A DNA stretch of 64,000 nt from Alphaproteobacteria bacterium (GCA_016125425.1 WGLT01000003.1:203532-267531); one strand, 5' to 3'; numbered from the stretch's first letter, positions 35,789-45,919 are shown. Notes: generated by a model from the sequence alone, not told the origin. Numbers and translations: made by a program.

Positions 35789-36876
35789 GACGACCTCTTG
35801 CAGACAAGAAGCCCCTCGTCTGTCACCGACCCGAGCACAAGCGCGCCGGCGCTTTCTATTGCGACAGTCGCTGCGCTGAACAAAGCGCCGGAAATGTCGT
35901 CAAAAAGGATTTCCACGGCGCCCGTTTTCTCGTCGACCTTAACGACGCGTGAGGGCGCGCGGCCAATGCCGAATAGCCGGTTGAGCCCGATGCGAAGCAT
36001 CGACGGATGCACGGCCGTTACGATGCCGCCATCGTCTGCAATCGTCACATTATCGGGACCGCCCGGCACCGGAATACGGGCGAGCAGGCCGAGCCCGCGC
36101 GCGCTTTTTTGAAGGATAATGATTGCGCGCTCACGCGTTCCCGCCAGCGCGATGTCGCCATTCGCAAGACGCGCCAGACCGTTGGCGTAGGCTGCTCCGT
36201 CGAACAACATGCGCCCGTCGCGATCGACGACGCCGCTTTTCCTCCAGGAGAGCGCTTCTTCTATTTTCGCGCGCCATCCGGCGAGGCCGTGATCGAAGGT
36301 CACGAAAAGCTCGCCTCCCTCCGCGAGAATGTTATTGGCATGACGAGGCGCCGGCCCCTCTCCGGCCACGTAGACGGCGCCGTCCTGGCTGATGCGCTGA
36401 ACGCGCGGCGTCATCGACCATTTTTCGTTGATCTTCTGGTAGCCGCGATTGACGAACGCAATTTCCTCTGTATCGGGATCATAAGAGACGCCGACCGGCC
36501 GGAGCCCGCCCGGAACATCCTCTCGATTGATCAACGGCGCTACGGTCATTTCCGCCGCATCGGTTTCGACAAGCGCCTTGTAGGAAATTTCGTAAATTCC
36601 GCCTTCCGGAACCGAGAAAGCGCGTTCTCTCACGGCCTTGGCCACGGCCAGCCTGTCGTAGGCGGAAAGAAATAACCGGCCCTTGCGACGGTCGAGCGAA
36701 AGATCCTCGATCCCGACGATGGATTTGCCGGTTGACGAATCCACCAGTCGCACCCGTCGGCACTGCTCCTTGGCGTATACGGGCTTTGACTCCGCTTTCA
36801 CGGCGCATCCTCCTGCGGCAAGTGAAAGCGCCGCCAGCAAGATCGTCGCACTAAGCCGCCCCCGCATCTTCGTCAT
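35785..36876 (-). CDS. Beta-propeller lipoprotein (SMP-30/paraoxonase-like)
   Basis: From the ATG at 36876 the protein has a lipoprotein signal with LAAGGC. The mature part looks like a six-bladed propeller: GIEDLSLDRRKGRLFLSAYDR, RPVGVSYDPDTEEIAFVNRG, ARHANNILAEGGELFVT, YANGLARLANGDIALAGT, GGPDNVTIADDGGIVTAVHPS. This is the repeated pattern of SMP-30/strictosidine-synthase/paraoxonase proteins (lactonase or esterase). It overlaps the sulfotransferase stop by 26 bp and the hpnA start by 4 bp. Specific activity is unknown. Confidence 0.82.
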   Translation of the reverse strand: MTKMRGRLSATILLAALSLAAGGCAVKAESKPVYAKEQCRRVRLVDSSTGKSIVGIEDLSLDRRKGRLFLSAYDRLAVAKAVRERAFSVPEGGIYEISYKALVETDAAEMTVAPLINREDVPGGLRPVGVSYDPDTEEIAFVNRGYQKINEKWSMTPRVQRISQDGAVYVAGEGPAPRHANNILAEGGELFVTFDHGLAGWRAKIEEALSWRKSGVVDRDGRMLFDGAAYANGLARLANGDIALAGTRERAIIILQKSARGLGLLARIPVPGGPDNVTIADDGGIVTAVHPSMLRIGLNRLFGIGRAPSRVVKVDEKTGAVEILFDDISGALFSAATVAIESAGALVLGSVTDEGLLVCKRSS

Positions 36877-37993
36877 GGCGCAATTCCCCGCGCGCTTGCC
36901 CCTGCTCTCCTCCCGGGCGCGCATACCCCCATTTGTCGAGGAAGTAGCCGAGCCGCCTCGAGACTTTTTCCGCGGCTTCATCCGAGTAGTCGAACTTGTT
37001 TTTCTTGAAGCTGCGAACGGACGCAAGATAGGCGGCGAAAGCCGGCCGCGCCAGATCGAATCCGGGCAAATTGAGGGTCGAATAGACCTCTTCGAGCGCC
37101 GCCATCGGATTTTGATCTAGCTCGGAATAGCGCAACTCGATGAAGCGGTCAGCCGGAAGGCCCGCCGATTCCGTTTCGATCTTCCTCATCATGCGCTCGT
37201 AAACGTCGAGAATTGTTTCGTCGATATCGACATGCGCATAGTCCTGAAGAGCGAATTCCTTTAGAAGTTTTGACCAGAAATTCCGCATGGAGACAAAAAC
37301 CTCATACGGATTCCGGTGGATATGAATGAATTTCGCTTCCGGGAACATTTCGAGAAGCATGGCGAGTCGCGCCGTATACGTTGGATTTTTGATGAGAAGC
37401 GGTTTTCTTCCCTGATAATGCGAAAGCTTTCGCATCAAATACAGGAACATCCGCCGCCAGCCCTCGACCTCTTCCGGCCCGCAATCGTCGAAAAACAGGC
37501 CCCGATACACGAATTCGCGAAAGGCGCGCGGAAAGTAGATGCCGTGATAGAAGGACAGGTCGCTCATATTCGCGACGGCGATCTCGTCTTCTTGCGGGCT
37601 GTCCGGCTTCACGGGAATGTTGTCGATGAACCGGTGCTCCGGCAACGCACGCTCGAGCAGCGGCCGGAAAGCCTTCGCCAGTCCGAAAAGGTCCCATGGA
37701 AGCCCCGTCGCGACCGGCGGGACATACGCCCAGTCGCCGCTCTGGGTCATGGTGTTGTAGAGATGGGTCGTGCCCGAACGCCAATGCCCGAGAATAAAAA
37801 CGGGCGGCGCAACATCCTCCGCCGCCGGCAGACGGCTTTCCATCAAAATGCGTTCGGCGGCCGAAAACGGCCATCGCCCCAGGACAGACAGGGCGATCCC
37901 TGCGCCTGCGAGAGGCTTGTCAGGCAGCCCGGCGCGGCGGACGACGGCGGCAAGCGTCCCGATATTGGCGCCGCTGAGCGGATGGGCCATCAA
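36851..37993 (-). CDS. Sulfotransferase family protein
   Basis: This 380-aa PAPS-dependent sulfotransferase has the 5'-phosphosulfate loop FILGHWRSGTTHL (about 67-78) and the 3'-phosphate-binding KFIHIHRNPYEVFVSMRNF. It has no signal peptide, so sulfation is cytoplasmic or at the membrane face. It is first in a tight operon with the propeller lipoprotein and hpnA, pointing to a glycolipid or hopanoid acceptor. That acceptor is inferred. Confidence 0.87.
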   Translation of the reverse strand: MMAHPLSGANIGTLAAVVRRAGLPDKPLAGAGIALSVLGRWPFSAAERILMESRLPAAEDVAPPVFILGHWRSGTTHLYNTMTQSGDWAYVPPVATGLPWDLFGLAKAFRPLLERALPEHRFIDNIPVKPDSPQEDEIAVANMSDLSFYHGIYFPRAFREFVYRGLFFDDCGPEEVEGWRRMFLYLMRKLSHYQGRKPLLIKNPTYTARLAMLLEMFPEAKFIHIHRNPYEVFVSMRNFWSKLLKEFALQDYAHVDIDETILDVYERMMRKIETESAGLPADRFIELRYSELDQNPMAALEEVYSTLNLPGFDLARPAFAAYLASVRSFKKNKFDYSDEAAEKVSRRLGYFLDKWGYARPGGEQGQARGELRHDEDAGAA

Positions 37994-38189
37994 CGAATCC
38001 TTAACGCCGATCTCAGAATGGCCGCGTGTAGCGCAGGCGCGCGCCCTTGGCCAGCGCGAAGCCCGCTGCGACAGCGCTCGCCGCGGCGCCCGCGAAGCTT
38101 ATGGTTAATCAAATTTCGCCATGATCTTGGGGGAGATTCCTCCGCGGCGGGCGAGCGCCGGAATTCGGTAAAAGTCGGGTAGACGCAAA

Positions 38190-39950
38190 GTGCACATCAG
38201 CCGCCTTATGAGCCTCGCCGGCGTCTTCGCCGCCGCGCTCTGTGCGTTTGCGGTCCCGGCGAGGGCGACGGAGAGTTATGCGGTCGAGATAGAGGGCGTG
38301 TCCAACGGGCTCAGGGGCGCCCTCGAAAACGTCTCGGTCATCGCCGGACATAAGCGCGAGATCGCAACGACCGCGGCCTTGCGCAGGATCGCCAGAAATG
38401 ATCTCGAGAATTTTCGCACCACGCTTCAGGCCGCCGGCTACTATGCCGGAACAGCGACGGTCGAGGTCGACGCCGAGACAGATCCGGAAAAACCGAAAGT
38501 GATATTCCGCGTCGAGACCGGGCCGAAATTCCGGATCACCGATTACGAGATCCGCTATGTCGACGAGGACGGCTCGGACCGGCCTGCAAGCCTCGACGCA
38601 GCCGGGATGAAGGCGAACGGGGCGGCCGATGGCGCCTCACTGCAACAGACTCAGCTCGCTTTCCTGAACGCGCTCTGGGATAAGGGGTACCCCTCGGCCC
38701 GAATCATATCGCGCGAAGCTGTAGCCGATCTCGAGGCGGGAACGGCGCGCGCGGTCTTTGTTTTCGCAAGCGGCCAACACGCGCGATTCGGTGAAATAAA
38801 GGTCAGCGGCCAGGACAGGACGTCCCCCGTCTATTTGAGGAAACTCAAAACCTGGCGACCCGGCGACATCTATAGTCATTCAAAACTGGTCGCTTATCGC
38901 GACAGGCTCGCCGCCACGGGTCTTTTTTCGAGCATCGACGTGGAGCCAGGCGCGCCGGACACGCAAGGCCTCGCGCCCGTCCTCGTCAATGTGGCGGAGC
39001 GAAAGCGTCGAACGATCGGCGTGGGTGCGTCTTACTCGACAACCGAAGGGCCCGGCGGACGCCTCTATTTCGACTATCGTAATCTCTTCCACCACGGCGA
39101 GCTCGCGCACACGGAAATCAGCGGAACGCAAGTGCAGCAGTCCATCGGCGTCACCCTCGACAAACCGCTGCCCGCCATGCCCGGCAGCGCATTCGCGACA
39201 TTCCAGTTCAGCAATGAATCGCCGGACGCCTATCACGCGCGCACAATCCGCCTGTCGGGCGGTTTGTCGCACAAGTGGCTGCAATCACGTCTCGAAACAC
39301 GCGGCGCGCTCGCTCTCGAAACCTCGAAAGTCCGCACTGACACGAGCGACGTACGGACCTACTTTTTTTCGATCCCGCTAACGACGATCTGGAACACGGA
39401 AAATGATCTCCTCAACCCGACGCAGGGCGTCAAGGTTTCGCTTTCGGCGACTCCCTATACGGGCTCGGACAGTTTTGAGGTGAGCGAACTCAATGTGCGG
39501 TCTCGCTTCACTTTCGGCAAGCATGACCGTTTCACGATCGCCTACAGAGGCCGGCTTGGCTCCATAGTCGGCTCGCCCCTATCAAGCATCGCTTCAAACA
39601 AACGCTTTTACGCCGGCGGCGGCGCATCGGTGCGCGGTTATGGCTACCAGCTCATCGGACCGCTCGACGCGGAGAATAACCCGGTCGGGGGGCGATCCGT
39701 GATCGAGGGCGCGATCGAGACCCGCGCGCTCGTCACGCGCAAGATCCAAGTCGCCGCCTTCGCCGATACGGGGTCGATTTCAGAAAGTTCGACGCCGGAT
39801 TTCGGCCAACGCTTCTTTATCGGGGTGGGCGGCGGGGTGCGCTATCTAACGCCGGTCGGCCCGATCCGTCTTGACGTCGCTTTCCCGACTGACCGGCGCG
39901 CCGTCGATAACGCCTTCCAGATTTACATCTCGTTGGGGCAGGCGTTCTGA
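38190..39950 (+). CDS. tamA: Outer membrane translocation subunit TamA
   Basis: TamA, with TamB, inserts proteins into (and may supply lipids to) the outer membrane. The 586-aa product has a signal peptide (MHISRLMSLAGVFAAALCAFAVPARA), three POTRA-like domains (about 30-270) and a BamA-type 16-strand beta-barrel with RFYAGGGASVRGYGYQ (the VRGF-type motif on strand L6) and a C-terminal Phe. The start is a GTG at 38190; an ATG at 38208 would shorten the signal peptide. The stop overlaps the tamB start. Confidence 0.92.
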   Translation: MHISRLMSLAGVFAAALCAFAVPARATESYAVEIEGVSNGLRGALENVSVIAGHKREIATTAALRRIARNDLENFRTTLQAAGYYAGTATVEVDAETDPEKPKVIFRVETGPKFRITDYEIRYVDEDGSDRPASLDAAGMKANGAADGASLQQTQLAFLNALWDKGYPSARIISREAVADLEAGTARAVFVFASGQHARFGEIKVSGQDRTSPVYLRKLKTWRPGDIYSHSKLVAYRDRLAATGLFSSIDVEPGAPDTQGLAPVLVNVAERKRRTIGVGASYSTTEGPGGRLYFDYRNLFHHGELAHTEISGTQVQQSIGVTLDKPLPAMPGSAFATFQFSNESPDAYHARTIRLSGGLSHKWLQSRLETRGALALETSKVRTDTSDVRTYFFSIPLTTIWNTENDLLNPTQGVKVSLSATPYTGSDSFEVSELNVRSRFTFGKHDRFTIAYRGRLGSIVGSPLSSIASNKRFYAGGGASVRGYGYQLIGPLDAENNPVGGRSVIEGAIETRALVTRKIQVAAFADTGSISESSTPDFGQRFFIGVGGGVRYLTPVGPIRLDVAFPTDRRAVDNAFQIYISLGQAF

Positions 39951-42900
39951 TGCGGCGCCTGGTCCTCATGCTGGCGCTCGCCGCCTTCGCGCTTTCCGCC
40001 GTCGCCGGCGTAGGACTCGCCCTGCTCTTTCACACGCCGCCAGGCCGGCACTTCCTGGCCTCGCTGATCGAGCCGTCTCTCGGCGACGCGCTGGGCGGGC
40101 GAGCCACGATCGGATCGCTCGGGGGCGCGCTGCCCAATAATCTCATCCTGAGTGACGTATCGTTTCGCAGCGAAGATGCGGACTGGCTGCGCATCGACCG
40201 CGTCGAAATGGACTGGTCGGCGCTTGCGCTGCTCGGAGACAAAATCAGAATTCGCAAACTTGACGTAGACGGCGTTCATCTTCTTCAAGCGCCGCCCGAA
40301 ACAGCCCGCGCCGAAGACGAAGCGGCGGCCTTCACGCTCCCGTCTCTACCCCGTCGCTTGCCCGATCTCGCCGTGAAGCAAATCACAATCGCCGACATAG
40401 ACGTCGACGAAAGCGTATTCGGCGCGCCGCTGCACCTCGACGCGTCGGGCGGCGTGGTTATGCATGGCGGGATGCTCTCACTCATGCTTAACGCCACCAG
40501 CGCCGGCGACACTGACACGATCAATGCGACGATGGAATTCGATCAGAACGCCAACCATGGCGCTGTCGACATTGTCGCGGCTTCTGCGTCCGACGGATTT
40601 CTCGCTTCGCTCGCCGGTCTTGACGGCGAACTCTTTCTGAAAGCCGCAGGCGAAGCGCCGCTCAATGCTTTCAAGATGCGGATGGAAGCCGCCGCTGGCG
40701 AATTCGGCGCGGCCACGCTCGCTTTTGCCGGCGATCTTCTAAAATCCGATCAAATAGTCCTGTCGGCGGAAGGCGACGCGACTTTGGGCCCAAAGCTTCA
40801 AAACCTTTCGGAGATTATCGGGTCCCGGCTGCAATTCGCCGTTTTGCTGAGCCAGTCGGGCGCGACCACTAAACTGGCGATTGAAAAACTTAAAGGCGAC
40901 GCCGGAGAGGCTTCAGGAACGCTGATCTGGCAGACAAACAAGTCGCGCGCGCAGACGCTCGCGGGCGACATCTCGGCCGAATTTTCGCCTACGTTCGAGC
41001 CCGGCATCCAAGCGATGACCGGCCCGCGCGCGCGCCTGACGTTTCGTCTCCTCCCTGTCGCCCTGAATTATCAGCTCGACGCAAATCTGGAGACGCCCAA
41101 GGCCGCTCTTCTCATCGAGAAAGCGCAAACCGATCTCGAGAGCCGCCTGAACGGTCTCCTGACGCTTCAGATGAAGCCCGACGCGGAGCTTCCTGTCCTC
41201 CTCAAAGACGGCGTTACGGCTCAGGCGTCGGCGGACCTGAACGCCGCCGGCCTGTCGACATTGCAGCAATTCCATATTGAAAGCCCGAGCGGCCTCGATT
41301 TCGAGGGGGAAGCGCGGTTCAATGCGTCGAGCAAAGGGATCGCGCTCGGCGGCGACTTGTCGGCGGCGCCGAAAACGGTCGCCGCGGCGACCAGCGCAGT
41401 GACCGTCGACAAACCGATCCGGGCCGCGATCTCCGTATCCGGAACCATGGACCGGCTTTCCGGCAAGATCGATATCGATTCGCCCTCGATCGCCGGCGAA
41501 GGCGGCGCGATACCGCCCTCGACGACGACCATTCAATTTGTTCGCAAAGGGGCGACGCTTTCCGCAGACATATCCGGCCGCGCCAAGAGCGCCGCCGGGT
41601 CGCTGAAAGGGCGCGTCGAGCTCGATGGGGATGCGATCACCGTTTCCTCGCTAGCGCTCCAAGCCGCCGCATTCGCCCTCAATGGGTCGGCGTCTTACGA
41701 TGGCGCCCGTCAGACGGCTGCGATCGACCTTAGCTATCGGGGCGACCACGGCGCCGAACCCTGGCCGGGCGTCAAGCTGACGGGGGAAATCGAGGCGAAA
41801 GGCGCGCTCGATCGACGCGGGGCGGCCGGCAATCGACTTGCGTTAACAGCCCGGAACATCGCGCTCGGCGACGACATCCGCGCGCAAAGCCTGACTGCGC
41901 AGGCGTCGGGCCCGGCTAAGGCGATCCAATTCGAGGCGCATGGAGACGGGCTTCTTCTGCCGGCCGCCGGAGCCGTGGATTCTCTCGCCATCGGCGGCGA
42001 GGCCGACTTGCGCGGGTCGCCCGAGATCAAGCTGACGACGCTCAACGCGATCATTTCCGGGCTTGCCGTGGCGTTGAAGCAGCCGGCGCAGATCAGCTTC
42101 GACAAAGGCTTAGGCGTGAAAGGGCTCGCGGCTTCCCTGGGGCGCGCCGGATCGCTCTCGCTCGACGCCGATTTGAGCAAGACCCGCTGGGCCGGAGATC
42201 TGGTGCTTGTCGATGCGCCGCTCCCCCGCGGCGACGGCTATGCAAGTCTGACACTCAATCTCGATACTGATCGGCCCATTCCCGCCAGGGGCGAACTCTC
42301 GCTGCGCGCCTCGATCTCCAAAGAGAACGAAGCCGCGATCAGCGGACCGTTTTCCTGGGACGGCGACACTTTGCGTTTTCGCGACAGCAATCCGAAAAAT
42401 GGCGCGGAAATTTCTCTTGCCTTGCCCGTTAAATTGAAGAGAACGCCGTCTCTATCGATCGAGACAGCGGGTCAAATGTCCGGCGCCGTCGACTATGCCG
42501 GTCGGGTTGAGGAATTCGCGCCGTTTCTGCCGACCAGCCTGCAATCTCTCGAAGGCGCACTGACTGCGCACGCCGTCATCGAGGGAACGATCGACAGTCC
42601 GAAAATCGACGGCCGCGTTACGCTTGCAAAGGGCGCTTACACGGAATTGGCCTCCGGCCTCAGCTTCACAGGAATCGAAGGCGCCTTGAACGCAAGGGCG
42701 TCGAACGACGAAACCACGGTCGCATTCGACTTTTCGGGTCACGGCATCGGTCAGTCCGGAAAAACCTTAACGCTCGCCGGGCGAACGACCCTCGGCGCGG
42801 GCAGCCGGATTGACGCCGAAGTCACTGCAAAGGGCGCACGCTTTTCGACCGGACCGATCCAATCAGCCTCTCTTTCCGGCGCAGTGAAACTTGCAGGCCC

Positions 42901-43786
42901 GCTCGACGCCATCAAGGCGGAGGGCGCGCTGACCGTCGACGAACTCAACGCGTCTCTGGCTGCGCCGTCCTCCGCCGGTCTTGTCGGAATTACGGTCGTC
43001 TCCGCCGACCAGGCCGATAATTCTCTCACCGCGCCTAAATCCGCCGCCGCGCCGGCGCCGCCGATCGTTCTCGACATCACTGTCAGCGCCGACGACCGCA
43101 TATTCGTCCGCGGACGCGGCCTCGAAAGCGAATGGACGGCCGATCTGCGCGCCTCGGGAGACGCGCGCGAGCCGCTCATCATGGGCTCTGCAAGCTTGAA
43201 AAGAGGTTATCTCGATTTTTCGGGACGGCGCTTCACGCTGACCAAAGGTCAAATCGATTTCGACAAACTTCAGCGGAATAATCCCACTCTCGACATTCGC
43301 GCTGAATACGCCGCCGCCAACAACGTCACCGCGGCGATTGAAATCACCGGCCGCGCGCAGTCCCCGTCCGTCTCGCTGACTTCAACGCCGCCCCTGCCGA
43401 CGAATGACGTCATGGCGCTCGTGCTTTTCGGAAAGCAGACAACGGACCTCACCGCCATGGAATCGTTGCAGGTCGCCGCGGCGCTCGCGCAGCTCAGCGG
43501 CGTCGGTCCGTTCGGCGGTTCGGGCGGCGGCATTACGGGCGTCGCGCGCCGGACACTCGGACTTGATCTTCTCAATGTTGACATCGGCGCGAACGCCGGC
43601 GAGAGCAAACTTGAAGTCGGCAAATATGTCGCACAAGGACTGTTTGTCTCCGCCACGCAGGACGTGCAGGGCAAGAATGGCTCCGTACGGGTTCAGTACG
43701 ACATCACCCCGTCAATCACCGTCGAAACTCAGTTACAACAGGACGGCCAGCAGACGGTCTCCGCCAACTGGAAGCACGATTTCTGA
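39950..43786 (+). CDS. tamB: Translocation and assembly module protein TamB (DUF490)
   Basis: This 1278-aa AsmA-like bridge protein has an N-terminal inner-membrane helix (about 3-24), a very long beta-rich middle, and a C-terminal DUF490 domain with MALVLFGKQTTDL, RTLGLDLLNVDIGANAGESKLEVGKYV, and the final ITVETQLQQDGQQTVSANWKHDF. It overlaps tamA by one base. A bidirectional hairpin terminator follows 15 bp later. Confidence 0.94.
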   Translation: MRRLVLMLALAAFALSAVAGVGLALLFHTPPGRHFLASLIEPSLGDALGGRATIGSLGGALPNNLILSDVSFRSEDADWLRIDRVEMDWSALALLGDKIRIRKLDVDGVHLLQAPPETARAEDEAAAFTLPSLPRRLPDLAVKQITIADIDVDESVFGAPLHLDASGGVVMHGGMLSLMLNATSAGDTDTINATMEFDQNANHGAVDIVAASASDGFLASLAGLDGELFLKAAGEAPLNAFKMRMEAAAGEFGAATLAFAGDLLKSDQIVLSAEGDATLGPKLQNLSEIIGSRLQFAVLLSQSGATTKLAIEKLKGDAGEASGTLIWQTNKSRAQTLAGDISAEFSPTFEPGIQAMTGPRARLTFRLLPVALNYQLDANLETPKAALLIEKAQTDLESRLNGLLTLQMKPDAELPVLLKDGVTAQASADLNAAGLSTLQQFHIESPSGLDFEGEARFNASSKGIALGGDLSAAPKTVAAATSAVTVDKPIRAAISVSGTMDRLSGKIDIDSPSIAGEGGAIPPSTTTIQFVRKGATLSADISGRAKSAAGSLKGRVELDGDAITVSSLALQAAAFALNGSASYDGARQTAAIDLSYRGDHGAEPWPGVKLTGEIEAKGALDRRGAAGNRLALTARNIALGDDIRAQSLTAQASGPAKAIQFEAHGDGLLLPAAGAVDSLAIGGEADLRGSPEIKLTTLNAIISGLAVALKQPAQISFDKGLGVKGLAASLGRAGSLSLDADLSKTRWAGDLVLVDAPLPRGDGYASLTLNLDTDRPIPARGELSLRASISKENEAAISGPFSWDGDTLRFRDSNPKNGAEISLALPVKLKRTPSLSIETAGQMSGAVDYAGRVEEFAPFLPTSLQSLEGALTAHAVIEGTIDSPKIDGRVTLAKGAYTELASGLSFTGIEGALNARASNDETTVAFDFSGHGIGQSGKTLTLAGRTTLGAGSRIDAEVTAKGARFSTGPIQSASLSGAVKLAGPLDAIKAEGALTVDELNASLAAPSSAGLVGITVVSADQADNSLTAPKSAAAPAPPIVLDITVSADDRIFVRGRGLESEWTADLRASGDAREPLIMGSASLKRGYLDFSGRRFTLTKGQIDFDKLQRNNPTLDIRAEYAAANNVTAAIEITGRAQSPSVSLTSTPPLPTNDVMALVLFGKQTTDLTAMESLQVAAALAQLSGVGPFGGSGGGITGVARRTLGLDLLNVDIGANAGESKLEVGKYVAQGLFVSATQDVQGKNGSVRVQYDITPSITVETQLQQDGQQTVSANWKHDF

Positions 43787-43800
43787 GGACGGAAAAAACA

Positions 43801-43826
43801 GGCGGACCGGATCGCCCCGGTCCGCC
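43801..43826. terminator. Bidirectional intrinsic terminator
   Basis: A perfect 10-bp stem (ggcggaccgg / ccggtccgcc) with a 6-nt loop lies between tamB and the convergent glycosidase-like lipoprotein gene. On the plus strand it is followed by cttgttcttct. On the minus strand the preceding ggaaaaaaca becomes a T-run. It can end transcription in both directions. Confidence 0.85.
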
Positions 43827-43858
43827 CTTGTTCTTCTCCGCGCGATCGAGCTCTTCCC

Positions 43859-45877
43859 CTAATTCCTCAAAAAGGGCTTGAGCGCCCGATTCCGGCCGGT
43901 GCCGTCCGGCAGGTCGGTCCAGAAGCCGTCGATCCAGGGATGGTCGGCGGGATCGAATTTGCCGGACGCATCGATCACGAACGGCCCAACCGAGACGAAA
44001 TTCGCCAGCATCGCCTTGTCGTCCTCGCTGTAGAGCGCCTCGGCCCAGGCGGCGTCGATCCGGCCCGCCTCATCGCTCAGCAGGAAGTCGCGCAGCCAGG
44101 CGATGAACGCGGGCTCAGCCTTCAGACTCGAAGGAACGACGAGATGCGAATTGCCCTCATAATCGCCGACGAAAGTCGCGCCGAATTTCTCCGCCTCCGC
44201 CTTCTGGGCGTCGCGGTCGGCGACGATCTGCGGAATACACAACTTGCATGTCCCCGAGATCATGAAATCGGCGAAGCGCTTTCTGAGGCCCACGGGATCG
44301 CTTGCGATCGCACCGAGCCATTGGGCGTCGCGCGCCGCGTCGTCGGCCGCCGGAAAGAGCCCGGTCGATAGGTCGTAAATCCCGTTATAATAGGTCGCCG
44401 TCGAGACGCCGATTTTCTTCATCCACACCGCCGGATCGAGGCCGTTCGCCGTGAAATAGTCTTTCGCGCCCTGAAGCGCGGCCGTGGTGCGGCCGAGATA
44501 GACATGCTGGCCCGCGAGCACGATGGTCCAGGCCTGGTCGGCGCGCCCGGCCGCGCGCAGGGCGGCGTCGAACTGCACGGCGTAATTGGCCGTCAGCCAG
44601 CCCAGCGCATAGCGGAAGCTCTCGCCCGACGCGTCCGGATTCTTCGCCTTCAGCGCGTCGCCCATGCCCCAGTAGTAATTGGTCATGCGCCAGAACGGGT
44701 TGGCGAAGTTCCAGATTTCGTTCCCGATCTCCTGATAGAGCGTGTAGTTTTTCGGATAATTCTCCGAAGCGAGCGCGGCCGCCACCTTGTCGGCGTAATT
44801 GCGCCATTCCGGCGAGGCGGCGACGGCGTCGAAATTCGCCTGCCCGAAGGCCCGGATCGCCAGCGCATCCGACTGGTATTGGGCGTCCTCGATTCCGTCC
44901 GGCGCGCCGAGCAGGGGCGGCACGTTGATCCACAGCGCCGTGTCGGTCTTGACCGCAAGATCGACCATCAAGGCGAGCGGCGCGCCGCGCGGCAGGTCCG
45001 GCGCATCGGCGTTACGGGCCGGATTCGAGCCCCAGCCGAACATCTGCTTCGTCGAGAGCTCGGAGACCTTTCTGATCCATGTCGTATTGGTCTGCGCGAC
45101 ATCCATCATGCGCAGGACCTTATATTGCGACAAAAGCGCGACATATTTCGGCGAGAAAATTTCGCCGGCGTTGATCGCCGCTTCGTCCTCCTTGCGGTAG
45201 AGCCGCGGATTGGAGAAGCCCGCGCCGATGCGCGTCAGTTCGACGCGCGCCCAGCCAGTGTCGTTCGCCGGATAGACGCATTCGATCCGGTGCGCGTTCA
45301 CGTGCACGGTCGGTTTGCCGAAGCCGCAGCGCGCGTCGGCGTCGCCCTGCCAGTCGAAGACATAGGTCCCGGCGTAATAATCGGGATAATAGCGCGCGCC
45401 GAAACGAAACAGACCGGAAGCGATGAATCCCTTGCCGCCGTCGTATCCGGCCGGCAGACGCGTCGGCAGCATCGTCGTCTTGTCGATCACCCCGGCGTTG
45501 TATAGTTCGGCGAAACTCATGTCGGCGAGGCCGGAGTTCCACTCCCCGTGCGCCGCCCACGCATAGCCGCTCGATTGCAGAAGGTTCAGGAACTTGTCTT
45601 CAAGGCTCCAGTAGGCAATCCCGTCCAGCCCCAATTGCATGATCGGTTTGCCGTCATCGGTGTTGGGGAAGGTCGCGCTCGCGGAGGATGGCGCGCTGGC
45701 GGGGGTATCGGACGAACTGCTCGGAGACGGGGCGCCGCTCGAAGAAGACGGCGCGTCGCCGGGCGAACTCACCGCTCCCTGAACGGACGTCGTCGGATCG
45801 GTATAGTCGCTCCGTGCGGTGCAGGCTGCGGCAAGGCCCAGAACAACCGCGCCAACCCAAGAAAAATTCCGCCGCAT
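43859..45877 (-). CDS. Lipoprotein with putative clan-A-like glycoside hydrolase domain
   Basis: A GGAGG Shine-Dalgarno 8 bp before the ATG at 45877 fixes the start. The protein has a lipobox LAAAC (Cys19), a Ser/Pro/Ala-rich linker (about 30-70), and a large globular domain. YQEIGNEIWNF (Glu387) resembles the Asn-Glu acid/base motif of (beta/alpha)8 glycosidases, and MQLGLDGIAYWSLED resembles a first barrel strand. I cannot name a CAZy family. It is transcribed alone from a region with a 16-bp palindrome. It may act on a polysaccharide at the cell surface, but it could also be a non-catalytic relative. Confidence 0.72.
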   Translation of the reverse strand: MRRNFSWVGAVVLGLAAACTARSDYTDPTTSVQGAVSSPGDAPSSSSGAPSPSSSSDTPASAPSSASATFPNTDDGKPIMQLGLDGIAYWSLEDKFLNLLQSSGYAWAAHGEWNSGLADMSFAELYNAGVIDKTTMLPTRLPAGYDGGKGFIASGLFRFGARYYPDYYAGTYVFDWQGDADARCGFGKPTVHVNAHRIECVYPANDTGWARVELTRIGAGFSNPRLYRKEDEAAINAGEIFSPKYVALLSQYKVLRMMDVAQTNTTWIRKVSELSTKQMFGWGSNPARNADAPDLPRGAPLALMVDLAVKTDTALWINVPPLLGAPDGIEDAQYQSDALAIRAFGQANFDAVAASPEWRNYADKVAAALASENYPKNYTLYQEIGNEIWNFANPFWRMTNYYWGMGDALKAKNPDASGESFRYALGWLTANYAVQFDAALRAAGRADQAWTIVLAGQHVYLGRTTAALQGAKDYFTANGLDPAVWMKKIGVSTATYYNGIYDLSTGLFPAADDAARDAQWLGAIASDPVGLRKRFADFMISGTCKLCIPQIVADRDAQKAEAEKFGATFVGDYEGNSHLVVPSSLKAEPAFIAWLRDFLLSDEAGRIDAAWAEALYSEDDKAMLANFVSVGPFVIDASGKFDPADHPWIDGFWTDLPDGTGRNRALKPFLRN

Positions 45878-45919
45878 GCCGGCAACCTCCTTACGCAACG
45901 CCCATCTTGTCCCGCCACA

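Noticed and set aside
44504..45505. Plus-strand frame of 333 codons opposite the glycosidase-like lipoprotein
   Set aside because: It is antisense to a gene with a fixed start and ribosome-binding site, and its composition is shadow-like.
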